Assembly (NCBI GenBank): GCA_905236115.1
Contig: CAJOOL010000116.1
Span: 1 to 9,601, forward strand
Length of the DNA stretch: 9,601 nt
Source: an uncultured Endomicrobiia bacterium
Lineage (GTDB): Bacteria; Elusimicrobiota; Endomicrobiia; Endomicrobiales; Endomicrobiaceae
Reading direction: 5' to 3'
Shown here: positions 1 through 6,077 of the stretch, one piece after another
Position numbering within the stretch: position 1 is the stretch's first letter
Layout of the letters: every line of letters starts with the position of its first letter
Notes under the pieces: generated by a model
What the model was told of the DNA's origin: nothing
What the model saw: only the letters and a program-made list of their open reading frames with translations
The model's database searches: none
Made by a program: the position numbers and the translations under genes

Positions 1-66
1 TACGCCCCAGTACCCGCCTGAAAACATCCCGATGAACCCGATTAGAGGGAATAATATATATATCAT
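1..66 (-). CDS. N-terminal fragment of a membrane protein, possibly TauE/SafE (DUF81) family
   Basis: Only the first 22 codons are present; the gene runs off the left edge on the minus strand. The start is an ATG (reading from 66 down) with a GGAG ribosome-binding core at 75-78, eight bases upstream. The peptide is hydrophobic and rich in glycine and aromatic residues, beginning MIYILFPLIGF and ending SGGYWGV. That resembles the first transmembrane segment and the glycine-rich signature that often opens TauE/SafE-type sulfite or organosulfur exporters, but 22 residues are too few to be sure. Another polytopic membrane protein is equally possible. It is separated from the toxin gene upstream by about 200 bp of repeat-bearing spacer, so it probably has its own promoter (candidate at 225-253). 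Confidence 0.45.
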   Translation of the reverse strand, partial: MIYILFPLIGFIGMFSGGYWGV

Positions 67-68
67 AA

Positions 69-85
69 AAAATACTCCGTATTTT
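69..85 (-). promoter_or_regulatory. Ribosome-binding site inside a small perfect hairpin
   Basis: On the minus strand AAAATAC and GTATTTT form a 7-bp inverted repeat around a 3-base centre GGA. The Shine-Dalgarno core GGAG of the gene starting at 66 spans this loop and the first stem base. The stem is nearly all A-T, so it would be weak; it might tune access of ribosomes, or be incidental. Confidence 0.3.
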
Positions 86-88
86 GGA

Positions 89-120
89 GGTTATTAGATT
101 ATAAGGTTATTAGGTTATTA
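89..120. repeat. Degenerate 8-bp tandem array, block 1 (4 units)
   Basis: Four octamers lie head to tail on the plus strand: ggttatta, gattataa, ggttatta, ggttatta. Three are identical and one differs at three positions. The block lies in the spacer between the abiE locus and the membrane-protein gene at 66, about 20 bases from that gene's start codon. Confidence 0.75.
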
Positions 121-141
121 GTTTTTGTAGTTTGTCGTTCA

Positions 142-173
142 ACTTATAATTTTATAAGCTTATCACCTCATAA
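142..173. repeat. Degenerate 8-bp tandem array, block 2 (4 units)
   Basis: Octamers on the plus strand read acttataa, ttttataa, gcttatca, cctcataa. Two of these, acttataa and gcttatca, recur exactly and in the same order in the array at 5251-5282, about 5 kb away. This suggests a dispersed repeat family rather than chance low complexity. Confidence 0.75.
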
Positions 174-180
174 TCTGCAG

Positions 181-220
181 TACTAAACTATTCAACTATT
201 CAACCTCTAAACTATTAAAC
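181..220. repeat. Degenerate 8-bp tandem array, block 3 (5 units)
   Basis: Octamers on the plus strand read tactaaac, tattcaac, tattcaac, ctctaaac, tattaaac. Every unit ends in AAC and the period is exactly 8. The unit sequence differs from blocks 1 and 2, so the spacer at 67-271 carries three distinct octamer types side by side. Confidence 0.75.
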
Positions 221-224
221 AATA

Positions 225-253
225 ATAATACTATTTTCTCAAAATTAAATCAA
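225..253 (-). promoter_or_regulatory. Candidate sigma-70 promoter for the gene at 66
   Basis: The minus strand shows TTGATT (248-253), a 17-base spacer and TATTAT (225-230). It lies just downstream of the abiEii stop and points toward the membrane-protein gene starting at 66. If used, the transcript leader would be about 150 bases and would contain all three octamer arrays. In sequence this AT-rich, chance matches are common. Confidence 0.35.
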
Positions 254-260
254 AGTTTAT

Positions 261-288
261 ATTTAGAAATATTATATCGTTTCTAAAT
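261..288 (-). other. AT-rich inverted repeat straddling the abiEii stop codon
   Basis: A perfect 9-bp inverted repeat (ATTTAGAAA and TTTCTAAAT on the plus strand) with a 10-base loop encloses the abiEii stop at 272-274. The stem has only two G-C pairs and no T-tract follows, so it is not a convincing intrinsic terminator. It could protect the 3' end of the abiE mRNA or be incidental. Confidence 0.3.
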
Positions 289-1132
289 TTTTAATAATAT
301 TTTGAAAAAAATCTTCCGACCAAAGCAATATACTGTCTTTATTATCAATAAATCTTTCAACATCAGCTTTTGCCTGTTTTATATTTATAACATTAAATTT
401 TTCTTTTAATAATTTTATAACTTGTTCTTTTGTTAATATTTTATTTTCCTGCCAATGTCCGGTCTGTTCCAATCTTTTTTGTAAATGCATCAAATTAACC
501 GGAACATTTCTTGAAACATACCAAACGAAATCGTATAAATCTCTTCCTTTCACTCTATTTTTATTCCAATTTCTGCACAGTATAGCATGAATTTTCCCTG
601 CAAACAAACAGTCCCAAGTAAACACTCTCACATTAAACGGTATCGGCATTAAAATTGTTTTCATTTCCGTTTTAAAATTCAAAGGCGGATTTGTATCAAC
701 TTCCAATTTTATTTTTAAATCCGGCAATGTGTTATTTGTTATATTTTTGGCTTTTATCACTAATAATTGTTGTAAAGTGTTTGCCTTTAAAAAGGCTGAT
801 TCTATTTGAGACTTGGCAGTTTTATTTTTAACATTAACCGTCACCGTAAATCCGAAAGAACTTAATTCTTTCTCTATAAATCGGCAATAGTATTCCAAAG
901 AAAATTTATCGTCATTTTCTAACAAAGAAAAATCCATATCTTCACTAAATCTGTCCAAGCCGTATAAAATTCTTAATGCTGTTCCACCGTAAAATGCGGA
1001 ATGTTCAAAAAATTTTCCACGCCAAAGTCCCAGCAATGCAATAGATTGAAAAATTTCTCTTAAAGCATTTATTTCATCATCCTGCGTTTGGATATTATAT
1101 TTATTCAACATCGCTTCTATTGCAGAATTCAT
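272..1132 (-). CDS. abiEii: AbiEii/AbiGii-family nucleotidyltransferase toxin
   Basis: This 286-residue protein has the hallmarks of the AbiEii toxin of AbiE phage-resistance toxin-antitoxin systems, a DNA-polymerase-beta-like nucleotidyltransferase fold. Visible motifs in order are GGTALRI (49-55), RFSEDMDF with the metal-binding aspartates D65 and D67 (61-68), an acidic strand LEVD (143-146), and a C-terminal block with K180, H182 and KGRDLYD (195-201). Length and motif order fit the family, and no catalytic residue looks lost. Family members are thought to arrest growth by modifying RNA with nucleotides; that is family knowledge. The start ATG has a GAGAGG ribosome-binding site at 1141-1146, eight bases upstream, and lies one base after the abiEi stop, so translation was probably coupled to the antitoxin. 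That antitoxin gene now carries a nonsense codon, so the toxin may be poorly translated, unneutralised or silent. Confidence 0.9.
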   Translation of the reverse strand: MNSAIEAMLNKYNIQTQDDEINALREIFQSIALLGLWRGKFFEHSAFYGGTALRILYGLDRFSEDMDFSLLENDDKFSLEYYCRFIEKELSSFGFTVTVNVKNKTAKSQIESAFLKANTLQQLLVIKAKNITNNTLPDLKIKLEVDTNPPLNFKTEMKTILMPIPFNVRVFTWDCLFAGKIHAILCRNWNKNRVKGRDLYDFVWYVSRNVPVNLMHLQKRLEQTGHWQENKILTKEQVIKLLKEKFNVINIKQAKADVERFIDNKDSILLWSEDFFQNIIKNLETI

Positions 1133-1133
1133 T

Positions 1134-1769
1134 TTATTTTCCTCTCTTTAAGAGCCTCGCACACATATTTACTTTTCTTGATTTAGACAAAATTGATAGT
1201 TCATTTAGAATTTCATAATCCATCTCAAAAAAAGCATCTTCGTCAATTCTTAAATCGCCGAACAAATAATTTTCCGTGTCCTTATAATTATTTAAAATAT
1301 TATTCGTATCATTTATTATTTTATCGGCTAAAGCTCTTTCTTTTGTTGCAGCTCAAAAAGAAACATATTCATTTTTGATTATCGTTATTCCTGCGGGATA
1401 ATAATTTCCCGGAACCTGAAAATAATTAAAAGTTCCTACAGGTGTAACAAAATTTTTTTTTCTTTTCATTGTTGAAGATGTAATATCAACAACTCTTTCC
1501 GGAATTATTCCGTAACAGGAAAGCATATACTCTGCAGATACTACCGACGGACCGTAAATTAAATTTGCCAACAGTTCCTTAGAGTATTGACGGGTTCTAT
1601 ATTTTTCATTAAAAATATAAATCCCTTTCTTTACCTTTATTATCTGATGCTTTTTCAGCATATCGGATATTTTCATTTTAGGATTTGAATATTCTTTAAA
1701 AACATCAGATAAAGTTTGATAATCAAACTCTTCACTGTTGATTAAATTTCTAATATCTAATAAATTCAT
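1134..1769 (-). pseudogene. abiEi: AbiEi-family antitoxin interrupted by one in-frame TGA
   Basis: The frame opens with ATG at 1769 and gives 138 residues of typical AbiEi sequence: an N-terminal winged-helix region (about residues 1-55, including KGIYIF at 49-54), then a conserved core with SAEYMLSCYGIIPERV (78-93). A TGA at 1353-1355 (codon 139) stops translation, but the same frame continues without shift for 72 codons to a TAA at 1134-1136. The continuation begins AATKERALAD, matching the family's conserved ATxEKALAD-like motif, and contains LRID. The whole 211-codon frame has normal AbiEi length, so the lesion is a single substitution, for example TTA to TGA. The DNA-binding half that represses the operon would survive; the C-terminal half, needed for antitoxicity in studied AbiEi proteins, would be lost. 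TGA ends larE and a permease gene here, so recoding to tryptophan is unlikely. A sequencing error is the main alternative. Confidence 0.88.
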
Positions 1770-1773
1770 ACCA

Positions 1774-1824
1774 ATATTTTAGCATAGTAAGTATAAAAAA
1801 TCAATATCTACTATGCTAAAATAT
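1774..1824 (-). promoter_or_regulatory. abiE promoter with 16-bp inverted-repeat operator
   Basis: A perfect 16-bp inverted repeat (ATATTTTAGCATAGTA at 1774-1789 and its complement at 1809-1824) flanks a 19-base centre directly upstream of abiEi. On the minus strand TTGATT (1799-1804), a 17-base spacer and TAAAAT (1776-1781) form a good sigma-70 promoter whose -10 box lies inside the proximal arm. AbiEi proteins are known to repress their own operon by binding inverted repeats there, so this is very likely the autoregulatory operator. Only six bases separate the -10 box from the ATG and no Shine-Dalgarno is visible, so the mRNA may be leaderless or nearly so. A second possible -10, TATACT, lies in the centre and would give a short leader. 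Confidence 0.75.
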
Positions 1825-1863
1825 GAGGTTTGTTAAAATTTTATTTATTGTTAACAGTTTTTA

Positions 1864-1974
1864 TTAATTCTTTTTTTCTGTTTTAATTCCATTTGAATTT
1901 AAATCTTTTTCTTTTGCAGGATTTATTGTAGAGCTTTTGCTTTCTACTGTAGCTTTATCTACATAAACTTTATG
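1864..1974 (-). other. In-frame open tail beyond the acyltransferase stop codon
   Basis: Immediately after the TAA of the acyltransferase gene (1975-1977) the same frame continues for 36 sense codons to a second TAA at 1864-1866. The encoded stretch starts HKVYVDKATVESKSS and is rich in Lys, Glu, Ser, Thr and Asn, like a disordered protein tail. It may be the lost C-terminus of the acyltransferase after a nonsense mutation, or a chance open frame. There is no ATG at its start, so it is unlikely to be translated alone. Confidence 0.4.
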
Positions 1975-2832
1975 TTATATTGTTTGTTTGAAATCGGGGT
2001 TTAGGATTAGGTTCTCAAACAAAGTGGTGCCGATTGCGACATCAAACTGTTCTTTTCTCATTGAGAATTTTACTTTTTCTGCAATAGTAATTTCTGCCTT
2101 AGGATATTTTTGTTTTATTTCTTCTGCTTTTTTATTGCATTCATCCAAACTATTTTTACATTTGATAATAAATTTCGGTTTCGGGTGGTGTGACAGATAT
2201 TCGTCAATATTTTTTAACCAGTAATATTTATTTGTAAAATCTTTTAATTTATTCAGTTCTTCTTCCACTTCCAAAGCTTTGCCGTCAAGATTATCTTCTT
2301 TGCTTATTTTTATCGGATTACCGTAAACTATTACCGTTTTTGAAAAAGGCAGCGGAACTCTAAACTTATCCCAGGATTTATTAAACACCAAAGAATTTTT
2401 CGCAACGGCAGAAATCGGAATAAGTCGGATACCCAATTTCTGAGAAACCAAAAGAAGCCCCGGCTTAACTTTATAAACGGGGCCTTTAGGACCGTCAACG
2501 GTAAAAGCTACAAAATGTCCTTTTCTTGCATATCTGATAGTTTCAATCAAAGCTCTTTCGGCGTGTTTTGAAGAAGAACCTCTCACGGCGATAAAATCAA
2601 AATCTTTTAAAACTCCGGCCTGAATTTCTCCGTCTTTTGACATACTGCACATAGCAACAATCCGTCTTCCGGAATTAAGACATAAAGGCAGTATTTGTTC
2701 CCCGTGCCAGAGAGCATAAACGCTCTGCTCTTCAAACCGCGGAACAAGTTCTATTACTTTCAATCTTAAAGTTTTCTTTGTAAAAGCCACATACCAATAG
2801 GCAATTTTAGATAATATTTTTCTTGAGTCCAT
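1975..2832 (-). CDS. DUF374 lysophospholipid acyltransferase-like protein with C-terminal extension
   Basis: Residues 1 to about 210 match the DUF374 family, relatives of the lysophospholipid and lipid A acyltransferases that act at the inner membrane on phospholipid or lipid A precursors. Visible motifs are LWHGE (41-45, the catalytic-histidine region), SKDGE (65-69), VRGSSS (83-88), VDGPKGP (112-118) and a W154-D155 pair typical of the family. Family members usually end near residue 210-220; this protein continues to 285 with a Lys/Glu-rich region (215-285) that I do not recognise. ATG at 2832 is preceded by a modest AGGA about ten bases upstream. A promoter overlaps the end of the permease gene upstream (2868-2896), so it is probably transcribed separately from the export operon, although it could also be its last gene. 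The exact acyl acceptor cannot be told from sequence. Confidence 0.85.
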   Translation of the reverse strand: MDSRKILSKIAYWYVAFTKKTLRLKVIELVPRFEEQSVYALWHGEQILPLCLNSGRRIVAMCSMSKDGEIQAGVLKDFDFIAVRGSSSKHAERALIETIRYARKGHFVAFTVDGPKGPVYKVKPGLLLVSQKLGIRLIPISAVAKNSLVFNKSWDKFRVPLPFSKTVIVYGNPIKISKEDNLDGKALEVEEELNKLKDFTNKYYWLKNIDEYLSHHPKPKFIIKCKNSLDECNKKAEEIKQKYPKAEITIAEKVKFSMRKEQFDVAIGTTLFENLILNPDFKQTI

Positions 2833-2867
2833 TTTTACAGTCCTATGCTAAGTTTTATGACTTATCT

Positions 2868-2896
2868 ATTTTATTTTATATTAAACGTAAAGTCAA
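2868..2896 (-). promoter_or_regulatory. Promoter of the acyltransferase gene
   Basis: The minus strand shows TTGACT (2891-2896), a 17-base spacer and TAAAAT (2868-2873). The -35 box contains the TGA stop of the upstream permease gene. A start near 2861 would leave a leader of about 30 bases before the ATG at 2832. Confidence 0.5.
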
Positions 2897-4038
2897 AAAT
2901 ATTTCTTTCTTTTAAATACTATTATATTTACTGATAAACAAACCAAAAAGAAAATAATCAAATTTATTATGCAGCCGGAAGCGTAAGACAAGGGCATATC
3001 GTTTAACGAATAAAATCTGAATGTATTTATAAAATATGTTGACGGAAAAATATGTGCGGCGATTTTTAAATACGGCGGCAGCATATACAACGGCCACGCA
3101 AAACCTGATATTAATAAAACAGGCATAGAATAAAAAGTTAATGTACATAATGATATTACGGGAGTTTTAAACAAATGCGATATCATCATGGCAAAAAAAA
3201 CAATAACAAGAGCATATATTGCCGATAGAATAAAAAGATTTATTTTTGAACTGTTATAAATATCTGCAAAAGGAAATATTAAAAATATAAATATCGCCGT
3301 CATATACAATGCAACAAAAATATACGGAACAGCTTTGCCGAAAAGTATCGGCATAATTTTGCCGTCCGATATTTTATATAAATCTTTCCAAGTATTTTGT
3401 TCGGTTTCCAAGCTCATTGTATGGCAGACTGCCACAATGAGAATTTGCTGGAATACTGCAAAAATAAGAAAAGGAATAAGAAAGTTTGAGTAAGTTTTTG
3501 CAGGATTAAATATCCATTTAAAATTCGTTTTTAAAGGCTGCTGCATGCTTATTGCCGTTTGTTTTGATATTCCGTTTTTTATAAGCATCTTTACAAGAAT
3601 TTGTGCCGATAAATACTGAGACGTCATAACGATTGTTTTGATTGCGGAACTTGAAATCATAAAATTGCTGGCATTTGCTCCGATAAAAGCAAAAGTACTT
3701 TTGCCTCTTTTTAAATTCTCGGAAAAATCTTTCGGAATAAAATAAAAAATATCGGTTTCGTTTTTAAATATTGCATTGTAAGCACTATGCGTTGAAGAAT
3801 AATAACTGTTAATATTTAATTCAGGTGTAGCATCTATAATTCTGTTGTAAAGTCTTGATACGGAAGAATTATCTTGATCTACAATTGATATTTTAATATC
3901 TTTTGGAACCTGTTTTTCGTAAATATACGACAGACCGTAAAAATAAATAAAAGGTGCCAAAAGACAGATTACAATCAAATCTTTTGAAGTAAGAATTCGT
4001 TTAAATTCCCGTGATAAAATCTTTACAAAACCATTCAT
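2893..4038 (-). CDS. ABC-2 type transporter permease (YhhJ/YbhR-like), second of a pair
   Basis: This 381-residue protein has the ABC-2 permease layout: a cytoplasmic N-terminus, a first membrane segment around residues 21-41, a large extracytoplasmic domain to about residue 180 that opens with the typical KISIVDQDNSSVSR stretch, then about five more membrane helices, including a SGFAWPLYMLPPYL segment between the last helices that is characteristic of the family. It is a paralogue of the permease just upstream, and the two probably form the heterodimeric membrane core of an exporter with the HlyD-like adaptor and TolC-like channel of the same operon. A GGAG lies about 12 bases before the ATG. 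It carries no ATPase domain and none is encoded nearby, so an ATPase from elsewhere is needed. Substrate unknown; relatives handle drugs, bile salts or lipids. Confidence 0.88.
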   Translation of the reverse strand: MNGFVKILSREFKRILTSKDLIVICLLAPFIYFYGLSYIYEKQVPKDIKISIVDQDNSSVSRLYNRIIDATPELNINSYYSSTHSAYNAIFKNETDIFYFIPKDFSENLKRGKSTFAFIGANASNFMISSSAIKTIVMTSQYLSAQILVKMLIKNGISKQTAISMQQPLKTNFKWIFNPAKTYSNFLIPFLIFAVFQQILIVAVCHTMSLETEQNTWKDLYKISDGKIMPILFGKAVPYIFVALYMTAIFIFLIFPFADIYNSSKINLFILSAIYALVIVFFAMMISHLFKTPVISLCTLTFYSMPVLLISGFAWPLYMLPPYLKIAAHIFPSTYFINTFRFYSLNDMPLSYASGCIINLIIFFLVCLSVNIIVFKRKKYF

Positions 4039-4063
4039 TTAAAAAACTGCTCCGCAATTTTTT

Positions 4064-4087
4064 AGCTTAGAGCTGAGAGCTGAGAGT
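4064..4087. repeat. Short 7-bp tandem array between the two permease genes
   Basis: On the minus strand the units read ACTCTCA, GCTCTCA, GCTCTAA, then GCT, a degenerate heptamer repeated just over three times. It begins directly after the stop codon of the first permease and ends about 25 bases before the start of the second. The period is 7, not 8 as in the other arrays of this window. Confidence 0.6.
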
Positions 4088-5227
4088 TTAGGGCTGTTCA
4101 AACTCGTTTCTAAAAAACAGGCATATATAAGTTATGATAAAATAAATCAGCATTAACAAAACAAGTGTCTTTGCAAACGGCAGTATAAATTCTATCCGCA
4201 TATTCTGCTGAAAAATTTTTCTGAAACCTTCCAAATAAGAAGTAAGCGGAATAAAATGTGATACAGTTCTCATAAGTGCAGGCATCTGCTCCAAAGGCCA
4301 GGTATACCCCGACATCAAAAATGCCGGTGCACCTATCAACAGACAGCCTTTCAGCCCGTCCAGCCTGCTGCCCGTTACCGCAGCCATAACCATTCCCAAC
4401 AAAATTGTTGAAACTATAAAAAGTATGCTTAAAATTACAGCTCCTGAAGTGTTACCGTCAAAAGGAATAAGAAATGCCGGGAAAAATATTCTGAAAAGAA
4501 TTTCAATGTATATTACGGATATTACCGTATAAACGAAAAGTTTACCTAAAATAAAATATAAAATATTTTTTATTTTTTTATCTTTCTGTTCAAGTACTTT
4601 CCCTACGGTAAGTGTTCCGAACATTAATAACAGCTGCCCCAATACGGAAATCCACAAGCCGGGTGTTAAAAAATATCCGTAATTATACGACGGATTAAAA
4701 AGTTTTGATGTATCGTTTTTTATCGGAAGCATCATTTCATTTGCATGCTTTGTCTGAATGCCGCGTTTTTTCATCATTGTATTTTTCAGTCCCGCATTTA
4801 TTGTGCCGATAATGTTTGCACCTTCAATTTCGGAAAGGTTGGCGGTAAGAAAATTAGAACCGTCAATATAAAAAACGATTTCCGCCGGCAGAGATTTTTT
4901 TATGTTTTTTTGTGTGTCTTTGGGAATAACCATTCCCATAAAAATTTTATTTTCGGCAAAAAGATTTTTCAGTTCTTCAATATTTTCCGGCTTGTATGCA
5001 ATATCAAAAGCGTAAGACGTATCAATGTATCGGCATATTGTTCTTGAAATTTTTGAATGGTCATTATCAATCACGGCAACGGGCATATTTTGAACATTGC
5101 CGTAAAAATATATTCCGCCGAGAAACAAAAAATCAATAAAAGGAAAAAGACATACAATAAATATGTAATATTTATCGGTAAAAACAGTTTTTATCTCGTT
5201 TCTGATTATTTCTGTTAAGTAACTCAT
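4088..5227 (-). CDS. ABC-2 type transporter permease (YhhJ/YbhS-like), first of a pair
   Basis: This 379-residue ABC-2 permease resembles its downstream neighbour in length and layout. A first membrane helix (about 20-42) is followed by an extracytoplasmic domain containing MPVAVIDNDHSKISR (48-62), then helices near 185-210, 225-250, 258-285, 290-315 and 350-372. The segment SGYTWPLEQMPALM between late helices is the family signature also seen in the paralogue. With the HlyD-like lipoprotein and TolC-like channel it would make a tripartite export machine. No Shine-Dalgarno is visible before the ATG at 5227, and the 57-bp gap from the adaptor gene holds an octamer repeat array, so translation may be weak or depend on the structure of that spacer. 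No ATP-binding subunit is encoded in the window. Confidence 0.88.
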   Translation of the reverse strand: MSYLTEIIRNEIKTVFTDKYYIFIVCLFPFIDFLFLGGIYFYGNVQNMPVAVIDNDHSKISRTICRYIDTSYAFDIAYKPENIEELKNLFAENKIFMGMVIPKDTQKNIKKSLPAEIVFYIDGSNFLTANLSEIEGANIIGTINAGLKNTMMKKRGIQTKHANEMMLPIKNDTSKLFNPSYNYGYFLTPGLWISVLGQLLLMFGTLTVGKVLEQKDKKIKNILYFILGKLFVYTVISVIYIEILFRIFFPAFLIPFDGNTSGAVILSILFIVSTILLGMVMAAVTGSRLDGLKGCLLIGAPAFLMSGYTWPLEQMPALMRTVSHFIPLTSYLEGFRKIFQQNMRIEFILPFAKTLVLLMLIYFIITYICLFFRNEFEQP

Positions 5228-5250
5228 TTAAAATTGGATTTTTACAACAG

Positions 5251-5282
5251 ACTTATAAACTCATCAGCTTATCACCTTATCA
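5251..5282. repeat. Degenerate 8-bp tandem array inside the export operon (4 units)
   Basis: Plus-strand octamers read acttataa, actcatca, gcttatca, ccttatca. The first and third are identical, at the same positions in the array, to units of the block at 142-173, and the fourth differs from its counterpart there at two bases. The array fills most of the gap between the adaptor stop (5285-5287) and the first permease start (5227). Confidence 0.75.
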
Positions 5283-5284
5283 GT

Positions 5285-6076
5285 TTAGTCTATAATAACT
5301 GCGGTCATTCCGGGTCTTAAATTTTCTGCTTTCTTATCGCTTTTTGCACGAATTTCAAAAGTTTTTAAATCATAATTGTTCTGCTGGTTTGTCGGCTTCC
5401 ACGAAGCAAAGCTGGCCATTGCGGCAACATAAGTAATTTTCATATCAAAAGACTTTTTAAGTGCAGGAATAAAAACTTTTATATTTTTATCTTTATGCAG
5501 ATTATTAAGTTTGTCTTCTCTGATATTAAAAACCGCCCACATATCGTTACCGTCAAGAAGCGTTATTATGGGATAACCCGTTGCGACAAGTTCCCCGGGA
5601 TGAGATATTATCTGCATAACTTCTCCGTCAATGGGAGCCGTTATTGTAAGCTCGTCATAATAAGCAAGTATTTCATTTTTCTGCCCTTGAACGGCATTTA
5701 TTTTTTGCAAAGCGGCATTGTATTTATATTCTATTTCATCATACTGCTGTTTGGGAACGACACCGTCTTTATAAAGCGTTTTTATTCTCTTGTATGTTTT
5801 TTCCGCAAGACGATATTGATCTTGAGCTTCTTTAAGTGCGGCATTGACTGTTTTTAATTTCGCATCAAGTTCTTTTCCCTCAAGTCTTCCCAAAATATCG
5901 CCTTTGGCAACGGTCTGCCCCTCGGTTATAAATATTTCGGCTATTCTTCCGGGAACTTTTACGCCGATGTCTATTTCCGAAGCATCAATTTCTCCGGATA
6001 TTGTTTCTTTCTGTTTGCCGCTGCAAGCCGAAAGAACTACGCCCAAACATAATAATGATAATAAAAATTTTTTCAT
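5285..6076 (-). CDS. HlyD/YhiI-family membrane fusion lipoprotein of an efflux system
   Basis: This 263-residue periplasmic adaptor bridges inner-membrane permeases and the outer-membrane channel. It starts at the ATG at 6076, with AAAGGGG at 6082-6088 as ribosome-binding site; an ATG 28 codons upstream in the same frame lies inside the tolC-like gene and has no merit. A signal peptide ends in the lipobox LSAC (15-18), predicting a lipid-anchored N-terminus. A barrel-sandwich (biotinyl-lipoyl-like) domain follows, with VPGRIAEIFITEGQTVAKGD as its first half and APIDGEV as its second, separated by a short alpha-helical hairpin (about 70-140). Near the C-terminus SFASWKPTNQQNNYDLKTFE matches the pattern typical of YhiI-like adaptors paired with ABC-2 permeases. 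It lies one base after the channel gene's stop, so the two are translationally coupled. The protein is somewhat shorter than the usual 320-350 residues. Confidence 0.9.
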   Translation of the reverse strand: MKKFLLSLLCLGVVLSACSGKQKETISGEIDASEIDIGVKVPGRIAEIFITEGQTVAKGDILGRLEGKELDAKLKTVNAALKEAQDQYRLAEKTYKRIKTLYKDGVVPKQQYDEIEYKYNAALQKINAVQGQKNEILAYYDELTITAPIDGEVMQIISHPGELVATGYPIITLLDGNDMWAVFNIREDKLNNLHKDKNIKVFIPALKKSFDMKITYVAAMASFASWKPTNQQNNYDLKTFEIRAKSDKKAENLRPGMTAVIID

Positions 6077-6077
6077 A

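Noticed and set aside
89..220. Possible CRISPR array
   Set aside because: Units are 8 bp, contiguous and degenerate, with no spacers and no cas genes in the window.
1353..1355. TGA read as tryptophan or selenocysteine
   Set aside because: TGA serves as the natural end of larE and of the permease at 2893-4038, tryptophan is coded by TGG throughout, AbiEi has no selenocysteine tradition, and no obvious recoding hairpin follows.
1193..1378. Plus-strand open frame of 61 codons opposite the abiEi 3' part
   Set aside because: It is antisense to the clearly conserved second half of abiEi (the ATKERALAD region) and has no ribosome-binding site or recognisable protein character.
1961..1975. Palindrome ACATAAA-C-TTTATGT beside the acyltransferase stop as a terminator
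   Set aside because: The one-base centre leaves at most a 5-bp AT-rich stem after loop formation, and no T-tract follows on the minus strand.
4745..5047. Plus-strand open frame of 100 codons inside the first permease gene
   Set aside because: It is antisense to a gene with clear family motifs, and its composition is that of a shadow frame.
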